A stretch of 64,000 nucleotides of DNA from Pseudonocardia sulfidoxydans NBRC 16205. GTDB taxonomy: Bacteria; Actinomycetota; Actinomycetes; Mycobacteriales; Pseudonocardiaceae. The position numbers and the translations under genes are program-made. The stretch is from assembly GCF_007989085.1 (NCBI RefSeq), contig NZ_BJVJ01000033.1:1-64000 (forward strand), given 5' to 3'. The notes under the pieces were generated by a model that made no database searches, was not told the origin of the DNA, and saw only the letters and a program-made list of their open reading frames with translations. Positions 51,669 to 60,271 of the stretch are shown in pieces; position 1 is the first letter of the stretch; the number at the start of each line of letters is the position of its first letter.

Positions 51669-52427
51669 GTGACCGGCACCACGATCTCCCTCGACCGCGC
51701 CGTCGACCTGACCCGCACCGGGGACGTGTGGCTGTTCCGGGGCCGCAGCGGTGCCGACCGCGCGATCCAGAACCTCACGAACTCGCCGGTCAACCACGTC
51801 GGGATGGCGATCGTCGTGGACGACCTGCCGCCGTTGATGTGGCACGCCGAGCTGGGCAGGTCCCTTCCCGACGTGTGGACGGGCCGCCACCAGCGGGGCG
51901 TGCAGCTGCACGACCTGAGCGACGCCGTCGTCACCTGGCACGAGCGGTACGGCCAGCGGGCGTGGCTGCGCCAGCTGGAGCCGACGGTCGGCCGCGAGCA
52001 CGAGGACGCGGCCCTGCGCACGGTCGCGCGCCTCGACGGCACCCCGTTCCCATCGACGGCGCGGCTCGCGTCGCGCTGGGCGCGGGGACGGATGCCCGGC
52101 GCGGTGCGGGCGGCGGTGCGGGCGCGCGACGGGGCGACGGCCACGCTGCGCGACCTCCTGGAGGGCCGGGTGCTCGACGTGCTGCGCCGCACGGATGCCG
52201 GGACCGGCTCCGACGCCGCGCCCGGGGTGGCCCTCGCCGAGCCCGGCCTCGAGACGGCGTACTGCGCGGAGGTCGTCGCGGTGACCTACGAGGAGATGGG
52301 TCTGCTCGACACCGTGCACCGTCCGAACTGGTACGACCCGGGCCGGTTCTGGTCGGGCGACCGCCTCCCGCTGACCGGCGGGTTCCGGCTCGGCGGCGAG
52401 ATCGCGGTGACCGTCGCGGGGCGCTGA
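51669..52427 (+). CDS. Permuted NlpC/P60 (YiiX/C92-like) papain-fold hydrolase
   Basis: 252 aa from a GTG at 51669. The N-terminal strand LTRTGDVWLFRGRS and the catalytic His in NSPVNHVGMAIVV come before the catalytic Cys in ETAYCAEVVAVTYEEMGLL. This His-then-Cys order is the circularly permuted papain-like fold of YiiX/LRAT-type proteins. Substrates are amide or ester bonds in lipids or cell-wall peptides. No signal peptide is visible, so it is probably cytosolic. A central variable insert (about 120-180) is Arg/Ala-rich. Confidence 0.8.
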   Translation: MTGTTISLDRAVDLTRTGDVWLFRGRSGADRAIQNLTNSPVNHVGMAIVVDDLPPLMWHAELGRSLPDVWTGRHQRGVQLHDLSDAVVTWHERYGQRAWLRQLEPTVGREHEDAALRTVARLDGTPFPSTARLASRWARGRMPGAVRAAVRARDGATATLRDLLEGRVLDVLRRTDAGTGSDAAPGVALAEPGLETAYCAEVVAVTYEEMGLLDTVHRPNWYDPGRFWSGDRLPLTGGFRLGGEIAVTVAGR

Positions 52428-52717
52428 CCGCGGCGGGCCACAGCCGTTGCGTCCGCACGCTGATCGCGCGACCCACTCATCCACATGAACGGCGTTACTC
52501 GTGCCCGTGGTCGGTCATCGGCTGTCCCTTTCCTCGGGTGCGCGCCGCCATTCGCCCGGATTACCCGGATGCGCCGCGTGCGCGTGACGCCGCGCACCTC
52601 CCGTACGTGGGGTGTTCTGTGCCGCGCACCGGGTGAACTGCTGGACTCGGCTACTCGTGCCGACCCCCATTCGACATTCGGCGGCGGACTCCATTACGAT
52701 TACCGGAGGAAGAAATC

Positions 52718-52789
52718 ATGTGCATGCACAGCACTCCGCTGGAAACCCCCGTTCCGTTCGGAGTTGTCCGCATGCCGGTTACATCGTGA
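52718..52789 (+). CDS. 23-codon leader ORF upstream of lsr2
   Basis: ATG at 52718 with a very strong GGAGGAA 7 nt upstream. It encodes 23 residues, starting MCMHSTPLETPV and ending RMPVTS, and stops at TGA 52787-52789. The stop overlaps the GAAGGG ribosome site of lsr2, and 10 nt separate it from the lsr2 GTG. The spacer 52428-52717 before it is clearly richer in A/T than the surroundings and has no other ORF. The peptide has no signal or membrane character. Its ribosome site is stronger than that of lsr2, so it probably controls lsr2 translation. Confidence 0.6.
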   Translation: MCMHSTPLETPVPFGVVRMPVTS

Positions 52790-52799
52790 AGGGTTACCC

Positions 52800-53126
52800 G
52801 TGGCGAAGCAGACGACGGTGACGCTGGTGGACGACCTCGACGGCTCCGAGGCCGACGAACAGGTCGAGTTCGCGCTCGACGGGAAGTCGTACGAGATCGA
52901 CCTGTCGTCCGCGAATGTGAAGCGTCTGCGCTCCGCCCTCGACCCGTTCATCAATGCGGCACGTCGGGCACCTTCGCGCCGTACGGGGTCGGGTCCGGTC
53001 CGGGCCGCCTCCGACCGCGAGCAGAACCAGGCCGTCCGGGAATGGGCCGTCGGGCAGGGCATGAAGATCTCCGAGCGCGGCCGCATCCCCACCAATGTTC
53101 TCGAGGCCTACCGCAAGAACCACTGA
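52800..53126 (+). CDS. lsr2: Lsr2, H-NS-like nucleoid-associated protein
   Basis: 108 aa from a GTG at 52800, MAKQTTVTLVDDLDGSEADE. The N-terminal dimerisation domain (about 1-60) includes VEFALDGKSYEIDLS. The C-terminal DNA-binding domain has IREWA-type REWAVGQGMKISERGRIP with the RGR minor-groove hook and VLEAY. Lsr2 bridges DNA and silences A/T-rich, often foreign genes. Length and motifs are normal. Expression may be coupled to the 23-codon leader just upstream. Confidence 0.95.
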   Translation: MAKQTTVTLVDDLDGSEADEQVEFALDGKSYEIDLSSANVKRLRSALDPFINAARRAPSRRTGSGPVRAASDREQNQAVREWAVGQGMKISERGRIPTNVLEAYRKNH

Positions 53127-53217
53127 ACCGGCCCGGCGCACATCGGTGCACACTGGGCACCTCATTCATCGAGCAAATACCGATCCGCGGCTCCCGAGTG
53201 TCACCCCGGGTACGTTC

Positions 53218-53973
53218 TCAGGCGCGCCAGAGCTGTGAACCGGCTCTACTGATCACGATGCTCGGCACCACCGCACGGGCCGAGAGGCGCGTCAGTCCGA
53301 GCACCATTTCGGTGACGTCGGTGACACCGAGCATCGACTCGCGTTCGAGCCGTCCGTGCAGATGTGCCGTCATGTCCGTGTCGACGTATCCGGGGGCGAC
53401 GGCAGTCGCGTTCACACCGTTCCCGGATTCCTCGAGCGACAACGTCTCGCAGAACGACAGCAACGCGGCCTTCGTGGCGCCGTAGACGGAGAGTCCCGCT
53501 TCGGCGGCGACACCCGTGATCGACGAGAGGGCCACGACGCGGCTGCCGTGCTCCGGGTGCGCGGTGGCGGTGGTGCGCAGCAGCGGCAGCAGTTCGCGCA
53601 CGAGGAGCACGGGGGCGCGCAGGTTCACGTTCATCTGGAGGTCGTAGGCCGTCGTGCGGATCGCGCCGACGGGCTCCTCGGCACCGAGGCCCGCGGCGAG
53701 GACGAGGACGTCGAGGCGGCCGAACCGGTCCGCGTGCGCCGTGGCGAGCGTGCCGAGGGCGGTTTCGTCGGCCATGTCGGCGGCGACACCGAACGCCGGG
53801 GCGCCGGTCTGCTCCTCGATGCGCGCGACGGCCGCGGCGACGCCGGCCTCCTTGCGGGCGGCGACGGTGACGGCGAATCCCTCCCCGGCCAGGCGCAGGG
53901 CGATGTCGAGGCCGATCCCGCGGGAGCCGCCGGTGACGAGCGCGACCCTGCGCTCGCGGTCTGTTGCGATCAT
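53218..53973 (-). CDS. Short-chain dehydrogenase/reductase
   Basis: 251 aa. Classical SDR motifs: cofactor loop TGGSRGIGLDIALRLA, LAAGLG in place of NNAG, catalytic Ser in ALSSITGVAAEAGL, and YGATK with Tyr-x-x-x-Lys, then APGYVDTDM. The Arg in VAARKEAG after beta-2 suggests NADP preference. The substrate is unknown. It converges on lsr2 and may be cotranscribed with the upstream MFS gene, 57 nt away. Confidence 0.88.
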   Translation of the reverse strand: MIATDRERRVALVTGGSRGIGLDIALRLAGEGFAVTVAARKEAGVAAAVARIEEQTGAPAFGVAADMADETALGTLATAHADRFGRLDVLVLAAGLGAEEPVGAIRTTAYDLQMNVNLRAPVLLVRELLPLLRTTATAHPEHGSRVVALSSITGVAAEAGLSVYGATKAALLSFCETLSLEESGNGVNATAVAPGYVDTDMTAHLHGRLERESMLGVTDVTEMVLGLTRLSARAVVPSIVISRAGSQLWRA

Positions 53974-54030
53974 GGGGTCACTCTGCCGGAGCGGTGGCCC
54001 CGCCGGACCGTGAAAAGCCCCACCCGAGCG

Positions 54031-55218
54031 TCAGGTCACCCGCGCGTAGCGGGCCCGCGCCGCGACCGCCACGACCGCGAGGGGCACCGACACCGCCAGC
54101 GCGATCGCGAAGACCGTGTCGAACGCGCCCGCGTCGGCCAGCGGGGCGACGAGTGCGGTGCCGACGGAGCTGCCGAGGAACAGCACCGTCGCGAAGAGGG
54201 CGACGGCCGCCGCACGGGCCTGGGGCACGACCTCGGTCGCCCAAGTCTGCAGCGTGGTGTGCAGGAACGCCCAGGCGATGCCCAGCAGCAGGCCGGACGC
54301 GAGCACGGTCACGACGGTCACCGAGACCGTCGTGGGGATCCACGTGACGGCCAGGACGGCGCCACCGACGGCGGCGAGTCCGGCCGGGGGCACCCGGCCG
54401 ACGAGGCGCCGCACGACCCGTGAGGTCAGCAGCGCGCCGATGCCGTAGCCGGCGGCGACCAGCCCGGCGACACCCGACGACCAGCCCTGGGCCTGCAGCG
54501 ACGGCGCCAGGTAGGTGAGGGCGCCGAGGGCGACGGCACCCTCGACGAGCGCGAGCGTCAGCACGACCCAGGCCCAGCCGCGGCGCACCACCAGCCGCAG
54601 CGGGCGCAGCAGCGGGCCCGGCTCGTCGCGGCCGGGCTCGGGCAGCCTGCGCAGCGCCCACCACAGGACGACGGCCGCGGCGCCGGTCAGCCCGAAGACC
54701 GCCCGCCAGCCGACGAGCTCGGCGACGAGGCCGGCCCCGATCGTCGCCACCGCGGTGCCGACGGCCGAGGCGGCGAGCAGGTCCGACAGGGCCCGTTGCC
54801 GGACCGCGATCGGCCAGGTGTCGCCGATGTAGACGAGCGTCGTGGGGATCAGGGCGGCCGCGGTCGCGCCCGCGACGACCCGGGCCACGGCGAGGATCGC
54901 CAGGTTCGGCGCGAGGACGGACGCGAGCGCGGCGACGGCGAGCCCGGCCAGCGCGATGCGCATGACGCGGACGCGGCCCAGCCGGTCGCTGAGCAGGCCC
55001 CACACGAGCTGCATCAGCCCGTAGGCGAGGAAGTATCCGCTGGCGACGGCCGCGACGGCGACGAGCGAGGCGTCGAACCCGCGGGCGATCTCGACGAGCA
55101 GGGGCGCGATGGCGAACCGGTCGACGGTGCTGGTGAGCGCGGAGAGCTGGAGCAGGCGCAGCCGTGCTGCACCGTCGGGGACGTCCGGATCGACGGACCC
55201 TCCGGACGTGTCGGACAC
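54031..55218 (-). CDS. MFS transporter, drug/metabolite efflux type
   Basis: 395 aa from a GTG at 55218, with about 12 TM helices. The loop-2/3 motif GLLSDRLGRVRVMRIAL is the MFS signature and VARVVAGATAAALIPTTLVYIGD the motif-C like region. The family exports drugs and small metabolites. It starts 37 nt from the divergent decarboxylase gene, so an export role for a product of the neighbouring iron-linked genes is possible. It has no iron box of its own that I can see. Confidence 0.88.
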   Translation of the reverse strand: MSDTSGGSVDPDVPDGAARLRLLQLSALTSTVDRFAIAPLLVEIARGFDASLVAVAAVASGYFLAYGLMQLVWGLLSDRLGRVRVMRIALAGLAVAALASVLAPNLAILAVARVVAGATAAALIPTTLVYIGDTWPIAVRQRALSDLLAASAVGTAVATIGAGLVAELVGWRAVFGLTGAAAVVLWWALRRLPEPGRDEPGPLLRPLRLVVRRGWAWVVLTLALVEGAVALGALTYLAPSLQAQGWSSGVAGLVAAGYGIGALLTSRVVRRLVGRVPPAGLAAVGGAVLAVTWIPTTVSVTVVTVLASGLLLGIAWAFLHTTLQTWATEVVPQARAAAVALFATVLFLGSSVGTALVAPLADAGAFDTVFAIALAVSVPLAVVAVAARARYARVT

Positions 55219-55255
55219 TTGGCAACCCTAATCATCGAGCCCCGGAGGGATCGCC

Positions 55256-56746
55256 GTGCCCGAGCCGGACCTGACGACCGAGGAGTTCCGCCGACTCGGG
55301 CACGCGTACGTCGACTGGGTCGCCGACCACCGCGCCGGCCTACCGGGCCTGCCCGTGGTCCCGCCGGTCGGTCCGGGGGAGGTCGCGACGGCGCTGTCGC
55401 AGCCCGGCGCGGCGTTCCCGGACGGCCGGCTCCCCGAGGCGCCGCAACCCCTGGACACGCTGCTCGACGCCGTCGACCGCGTCGTCGTCCCGGGCAGCAC
55501 GCTCTGGCAGCATCCCGCGTTCTTCGGCTACTTCCCCGCCAACTCGTCCCTGACCTCGCTGCTCGGTGACCTGCTCTCGGGCGCGCTCGGTGCCCAGGGG
55601 ATGCTCTGGTCCACCTCCCCGGCGGCCACCGAGGCCGAGCAGGTGCTGCTCGACGGGTTCGCCCGCGCGCTCGGGCTCGGCGAGGCGTTCACGTTCTCCG
55701 GCGGGGGCGGCGGCGTCATCCAGGACTCGGCGTCGTCGGCGGCGCTGGTGGCGTTGCTCGCCGCGCTGCACCGGGTGCGCCCCGGCTGGCGCGAGACGGG
55801 CGTCGACGGCCGCGAACGCGTCTACGTCACCGCCGAGACGCACTCGTCGCTGGCCAAGGCGGTGCGGGTCGCCGGGCTCGGCGCGCGGGCGTTGCGCGTC
55901 GTCGACCCCGTCCCGGGTACGCAGGCCATGTCGGCCGCGGCGCTCGCCGGGGCCATGGCCGCCGACGTCGCTGCCGGGCTGGCGCCGGTGCTGGTGTGCG
56001 CGACCGTCGGGACGACGGGCACGGGTGCGGTCGACCCCGTCCGCGACATCGCGCCGGTCGCGGCGGCCCACGGGGCGTGGCTGCACGTCGACGCCGCGTG
56101 GGCGGGGGTGGCCGGGCTGTGTCCCGAGCTGCGGCACGTGATCGACGGTGTCGGGCTCGCCGACTCGTTCTGCACCGACGCCCACAAGTGGCTGTTCACG
56201 GCGTTCGACGCGTCCCTGCTGTGGGTGCGGGACGCGGCGGCGCTGCCCGCGGCGCTGTCGGTGACGCCGGAGTACCTGCGCAACGCCGCGTCGGAGTCGG
56301 GCGCGGTCGTCGACTACCGGGACTGGCAGGTGCCGCTGGGCCGCCGGTTCCGGGCGCTCAAGCTGTGGGCGGTCGTGCACGCCCTGGGTCTGGAGGGGTT
56401 GCGGGCGCACCTGCGTGGGCACGTCGCCGCCGCGGTCGCGCTCGCGGGCCGGGTGCGCGCCGAGCCGGGTGTCGTCCTGGCCGCGCCGCCGACGCTCGGG
56501 CTCGTGTGCCTGCGGTACGTGGGAGCGGACGGGGGCCCCGACGACGCCGTGACCCGGGCCGTCCTGGAGCGCGTCAACTCCTCCGGTGCCGCGTTCGTCA
56601 CCCACACGGTCCTCGACGGACGGTACGTGATCAGGGTCGCGGTCGGCGGCGTCGCGACGGAGGCGACCCACGTCGAGGCCCTGTGGGAACGGCTGTGCGC
56701 CGAGGCCGGGACGGTTCGGGCGACCTCGACGCTGCCCCGACCATAA
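55256..56746 (+). CDS. PLP-dependent decarboxylase, aromatic-L-amino-acid type
   Basis: 496 aa from a GTG at 55256 with CGGAGGGA upstream. Family II PLP decarboxylase: HPAFFGYFPANSSLTSLLG, LWSTSPAATEAEQVLLDG, AETHSSLAKAVRVAGLG, WLHVDAAWAG and the PLP lysine in CTDAHKWLFTAFD. The first two segments are typical of aromatic (DOPA/tryptophan) decarboxylases rather than lysine/ornithine decarboxylases of the DesA type. It makes an aryl or alkyl amine. Its TAA stop is the first part of an iron box. Whether its amine feeds siderophore synthesis is open. Confidence 0.85.
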   Translation: MPEPDLTTEEFRRLGHAYVDWVADHRAGLPGLPVVPPVGPGEVATALSQPGAAFPDGRLPEAPQPLDTLLDAVDRVVVPGSTLWQHPAFFGYFPANSSLTSLLGDLLSGALGAQGMLWSTSPAATEAEQVLLDGFARALGLGEAFTFSGGGGGVIQDSASSAALVALLAALHRVRPGWRETGVDGRERVYVTAETHSSLAKAVRVAGLGARALRVVDPVPGTQAMSAAALAGAMAADVAAGLAPVLVCATVGTTGTGAVDPVRDIAPVAAAHGAWLHVDAAWAGVAGLCPELRHVIDGVGLADSFCTDAHKWLFTAFDASLLWVRDAAALPAALSVTPEYLRNAASESGAVVDYRDWQVPLGRRFRALKLWAVVHALGLEGLRAHLRGHVAAAVALAGRVRAEPGVVLAAPPTLGLVCLRYVGADGGPDDAVTRAVLERVNSSGAAFVTHTVLDGRYVIRVAVGGVATEATHVEALWERLCAEAGTVRATSTLPRP

Positions 56747-56762
56747 GGGCAGGCTAACTTCA
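56744..56762 (+). promoter_or_regulatory. IdeR/DtxR-type iron box before the siderophore-binding lipoprotein
   Basis: TAAGGGCAGGCTAACTTCA matches 15 of 19 positions of the iron-box pattern by hand. It starts in the stop codon of the decarboxylase gene and lies 50 nt before the lipoprotein ATG. Its first 16 bases are identical to those of the box at 60272. It is a good candidate for iron repression of the lipoprotein gene. Confidence 0.72.
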
Positions 56763-56811
56763 GCGGCAGGAAGGGACGAATCACCACCGCTCACCGTCGA
56801 TGGGAGGCCCC

Positions 56812-57795
56812 ATGACCCGCTCCCCCGCCCGCCTGCTGGCGGCCGCGCTCACCGCCGTCCTGGCCGTCGCGCTCGCCGCATGCTCCAGCAGCGAACAGCC
56901 CAGCACCGCACCACCCGGCTCCGCACCGCCCGGCGCCGCCACGTTCCCCGTCACCGTGCAGCACGCCTTCGGCGAGACGACGATCCCGGCCGAGCCGGAA
57001 CGCGTCGTCACCGTCGGGTTCAACGACGTCGACTTCGCCCTCGCGCTCGGGGTCGTACCCGTCGGGGTCCGCGACAACATCGGCGAGTACGACGAGTCGA
57101 AGCGCCCTTGGGCCCAGGCCGCGCTGAACGGCGCCACCCCGCCGCAGGTCGGCGGCAACGAGATCGACATCGAACGCGTCGCCGCGCTGCAGCCGGACCT
57201 CATCCTCGGCATCTACTCGTTCATGACCCAGAGCGACTACGACACGCTGTCGCGGATCGCCCCGGTCGTCGCCCAGCCCACCGCCGACAACGCGGCCATG
57301 GGCTGGCAGGACCAGACCCGGCTGACCGGCAAGGTCCTGGGCCGCAGCGCACAGGCCGAGCAGGCGATCGCCGACGTCGAGGCCAGGTTCGCCGCGGCCC
57401 GCGCCGAGAACCCGCAGTTCGCCGGCAAGACCCTCGGCATCGACTTCGTGGTCGACGGCCAGATCTACAAGCTCGGCACCGACGACCTGCGGACGCAGGT
57501 GTTCACCGGCCTCGGTCTCGACGTGGGCGGCAAGGGCGACTCGACGCCGCTGAGCCCGGAGCGGATCTCCGAGATCGACAAGGACGCGATCGTCGTCTTC
57601 GGGCCCACCCGTGAGGAGCTCGCGGGCGACCAGCTGTTCCAGAGCCTGGACGCGGTGAAGAACGGCCACGTCGTCTACCTCGGCGGGTTCGACACCGACG
57701 TGGCCTCCGCGCTCGGCTTCGGCAGCCCGCTGAGCCTGCCCACGGCTCTCGACGCGGTCGTCCCCCAGCTGGCGCAGGCCTACCAGGGGACCTGA
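56812..57795 (+). CDS. Iron-siderophore ABC transporter substrate-binding lipoprotein
   Basis: 327 aa from the ATG at 56812, with GGGAGG 5 nt before it; an in-frame ATG at 56800 is weaker. The signal peptide LLAAALTAVLAVALAAC ends in a lipobox. It is a FepB/FecB-type cluster A binding protein: PERVVTVGFNDVDFALALG, NEIDIERVAALQPDLILGIY and the final ALGFGSPLSLPTALD. It delivers ferric siderophore to an ABC permease, which is not encoded in the window. The upstream iron box predicts induction in iron limitation. It converges on the formyltransferase gene with a one-base gap. Confidence 0.9.
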   Translation: MTRSPARLLAAALTAVLAVALAACSSSEQPSTAPPGSAPPGAATFPVTVQHAFGETTIPAEPERVVTVGFNDVDFALALGVVPVGVRDNIGEYDESKRPWAQAALNGATPPQVGGNEIDIERVAALQPDLILGIYSFMTQSDYDTLSRIAPVVAQPTADNAAMGWQDQTRLTGKVLGRSAQAEQAIADVEARFAAARAENPQFAGKTLGIDFVVDGQIYKLGTDDLRTQVFTGLGLDVGGKGDSTPLSPERISEIDKDAIVVFGPTREELAGDQLFQSLDAVKNGHVVYLGGFDTDVASALGFGSPLSLPTALDAVVPQLAQAYQGT

Positions 57796-57796
57796 G

Positions 57797-58750
57797 CTAC
57801 TCCCGCGGATGGGCGGTGAGGTACTCGCCCATCCGCGGGAAGTAGTCGGCGGCGTCGAACTCGCGGCCGTCGTCGAGCCGCACCCGGTGGATCAGGACGC
57901 CGGGGTTGCGGCCGCGGCGGGCGTCGGCACCCGCGACGATGACGACGCCCGGCCCGCGCCGGATCAGGACCCGGCCCGGGGTTCCGCCGACCGCGTCGTC
58001 GGTGACCGACGCCGACAGGATTCGGATCCGCTCGGTACCGCGGTAGCAGTACGCGTTCGGATAGGGGTCGACCTGGGCGCGGACCAGGTTGAACACGTCG
58101 CGCGCAGGCCAGGTCCAGTCGATGCGGTTCTCCTCGTCGGTGCGGCGGTGGAAGTAGGAGGCACGTCGCCGGTCCTGGGCCGGCCACTCGGTGCGCCCCG
58201 ACTCCAGCAGCGCGAGGCCCTCCACGGTGATCGGGCCGAACATGGCGAGGGTGCGGTCGAACAGCTCGACGATCGTGTCGTCGTCGCTGATCGGTGTCGC
58301 CCACTGCAGCACGACGTCTCCCGCGTCGAACTCGGCGTTCATCATGTGCGCCGTGACGCCGACCTCGGGCTCGTCGTTGATCAGCGCCCAGTTCAGCGGC
58401 GCGAACCCGGCGTAGGCGGGCAGCAGCGCGTCGTGGACGTTGAGCGTGCCCAGCCGCGGGATCGAGTAGACCTCCGGCGGCAGCCAGGTGCGCCAGTTGG
58501 ACACCACCATGACGTCGGCCCCGGCCGCGGTGATCGCCGCCTTCACCTCGTCGTCCTCGGCGCGGTTGCGCACGAGCAGCGGGATGCCGTGGTCGGCGGC
58601 GAGCTCCGCGACGGACTCGTTGAAGATCTTCTCGTAGGCGTTGTCGCTGTCGGCGTGGGTCACGATCAGCGGTACCTCGTGGCCGGCGTCGAGAACGGCC
58701 TCGATGGTGCGTCGCCCCCACGTCATGTAGCCGAAGCACACCACGCGCAT
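57797..58750 (-). CDS. N-formyltransferase (hydroxyornithine/hydroxylysine formyltransferase-like)
   Basis: 317 aa starting MRVVCFGYMTWGRRTIEAVL, with GAGGAG upstream. It has the methionyl-tRNA formyltransferase fold: LNVHDALLPAYAGFAPLNWA with the Asn-His catalytic pair and EFDAGDVVLQ with the Asp. It is too divergent and too closely linked to the monooxygenase to be housekeeping Fmt. Enzymes of this kind (for example Rft of rhodochelin, CchA of coelichelin) formylate N-hydroxy-ornithine with 10-formyl-tetrahydrofolate. It follows the monooxygenase gene by 97 nt on the same strand. Confidence 0.85.
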   Translation of the reverse strand: MRVVCFGYMTWGRRTIEAVLDAGHEVPLIVTHADSDNAYEKIFNESVAELAADHGIPLLVRNRAEDDEVKAAITAAGADVMVVSNWRTWLPPEVYSIPRLGTLNVHDALLPAYAGFAPLNWALINDEPEVGVTAHMMNAEFDAGDVVLQWATPISDDDTIVELFDRTLAMFGPITVEGLALLESGRTEWPAQDRRRASYFHRRTDEENRIDWTWPARDVFNLVRAQVDPYPNAYCYRGTERIRILSASVTDDAVGGTPGRVLIRRGPGVVIVAGADARRGRNPGVLIHRVRLDDGREFDAADYFPRMGEYLTAHPRE

Positions 58751-58847
58751 GCGGGAATCTCCTCGTTCCTCCGCCCCGGCGCGGTACCGGGGACGTGCGG
58801 CGGCGGGCCCGGCAGCCGGACCCGCCACTGTCGGTTCGGTGCGCGCC

Positions 58848-60215
58848 TCAGCGCACGCTGCGCAGCTCCGCGAGCTCGGCGCGGGTGTCGTCGACGGGTG
58901 CCGCGGCGGGGGCGGCGATCGAGGCCACGATCTCCCCGGCGCGGACGGCGACGTTGGACAGCAGCGTCGACGAGATGCCGTGGCTGTGCTCGGTCGCGCC
59001 CTGCACATAGATTCCTGCGCGCAGCTGCGGGGCCGTGGCGACGCGGTAGTCGCGACCGATGCGCAGCCGGCCCGCGGGGTCGCGCAGGCAGGTGCCGGCC
59101 AGCTCCGGCAGCAACCGCAGCGGGTCGGACGACCGGTAGCCGGTCGCGAACACCACGAGATCGACCGACACGACGTCGCGGCTGCCGTCGGCCACCGACT
59201 CCAGTGCCAGCTCGACGCGGTCGTCGGTCTCCACGACATCGCCGACGCGGGTGAGGTTGAGGATCCGCAACCGCTCGGTTCCGGCGACGCGTTCGTGGTA
59301 GTGCCGCCGGTACAGGTCGGTGATGAGCTCCGGGTCGACCACCGAGTAGTTGGTGTTGGCGTGATAGCCGAGGATGCGCTGCTTGGCCTCGTCGGTCGCA
59401 TCGAAGAAGTCGTCGACGGCACCCGGGTCGAAGATGCGGTTGGCGAACGGGCTGTCGTCGGCCGGGCTGTAGCCGTAGCGCGAGAAGATCGCGCAGACCT
59501 CGGCGGACGGGAACGTGCGGTGCAGGAAGTCGGCGACCTCGGCGGCGCTCTGCCCGGCACCGACGACCGCGACGCGCTCCGGCGTGGTCCCGGCGACGGC
59601 GGGGGCCCGGTGGAGCAGGTCGCGGCTGTGCCAGATGCGCTCGCCCCCGGCGACGCCCGGGGGCAGCAGCGGCGTCAGCCCCGTCGCGACGACGACGTTG
59701 CGGGCCCGGTGCCGGACCTCGCCCGCGGCCGAGCGGACGACGACCGTGAGCACGTCGACCCCGCCGTCGGCACCGGCCTCGGGCTCCACGGCGACGACCT
59801 CGCTGCCGTAGTCGACCTGCGTGGCGAACGCAGCCGCAGCCCATTCCAGGTAGTCGTGGAACTCCAGCCGCGACGGCATCGAGCTGCCGTAGTTGATGAA
59901 GTCGATGAGCCGTCCCCTGTCGTGGAGGTAGGACAGGAAGCTGAAGGGGCTCGTCGGGGTGCGCAGCGTGACGAGGTCCTTGAGGTAGGAGATGCGCATC
60001 GTCGCGTCGTCGAGGAGCATGCCGCGGTGCCAGCCGAACCGCGGCTGCCGCTCGAGGAACCGGGCGGAGAGCCGTCGGGAACCCGCTCCTGCCGCGTCGT
60101 TGTGCTCGGCCACCGCGATCGCGAGACCGAGGTTCGACGGGCCGAAGCCCACTCCGAGGACGTCGAGGACGTCGTCCCCGGCGCCGGTGGGACCTGAGGG
60201 AGCGCAGGTCGACAT
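58848..60215 (-). CDS. L-ornithine/L-lysine N-hydroxylating monooxygenase
   Basis: 455 aa from the ATG at 60215, chosen because GGAAGG lies 6 nt upstream; ATG codons at 60221 and 60263 are alternatives. FAD motif GVGFGPSNLGLAIA, substrate-side RISYLKDLVTLRTPTSPFSF, NADPH motif VAVVGAGQSAAEVADFL and the ATGY motif in VFATGYRSSDP are those of SidA/PvdA/IucD enzymes. It hydroxylates the side-chain amine of ornithine or lysine, the first committed step in hydroxamate siderophores. An iron box lies 57 nt before the start. Confidence 0.92.
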   Translation of the reverse strand: MSTCAPSGPTGAGDDVLDVLGVGFGPSNLGLAIAVAEHNDAAGAGSRRLSARFLERQPRFGWHRGMLLDDATMRISYLKDLVTLRTPTSPFSFLSYLHDRGRLIDFINYGSSMPSRLEFHDYLEWAAAAFATQVDYGSEVVAVEPEAGADGGVDVLTVVVRSAAGEVRHRARNVVVATGLTPLLPPGVAGGERIWHSRDLLHRAPAVAGTTPERVAVVGAGQSAAEVADFLHRTFPSAEVCAIFSRYGYSPADDSPFANRIFDPGAVDDFFDATDEAKQRILGYHANTNYSVVDPELITDLYRRHYHERVAGTERLRILNLTRVGDVVETDDRVELALESVADGSRDVVSVDLVVFATGYRSSDPLRLLPELAGTCLRDPAGRLRIGRDYRVATAPQLRAGIYVQGATEHSHGISSTLLSNVAVRAGEIVASIAAPAAAPVDDTRAELAELRSVR

Positions 60216-60271
60216 CGCCATCCTTCCGGGACCCGATCGGGACGAACGGGCCATGGTCGCCATTCCTAACC

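Noticed and set aside
55219-55255. Iron box in the MFS-decarboxylase spacer
   Set aside because: TTAGGGTTGCC on the minus strand agrees with only the first part of the pattern; the right half does not match.
55256-56746. DesA-type lysine decarboxylase of desferrioxamine synthesis
   Set aside because: HPAFFGYFP and the SPAATEAE segment are those of aromatic-amino-acid decarboxylases, and no DesC or DesD gene is present.
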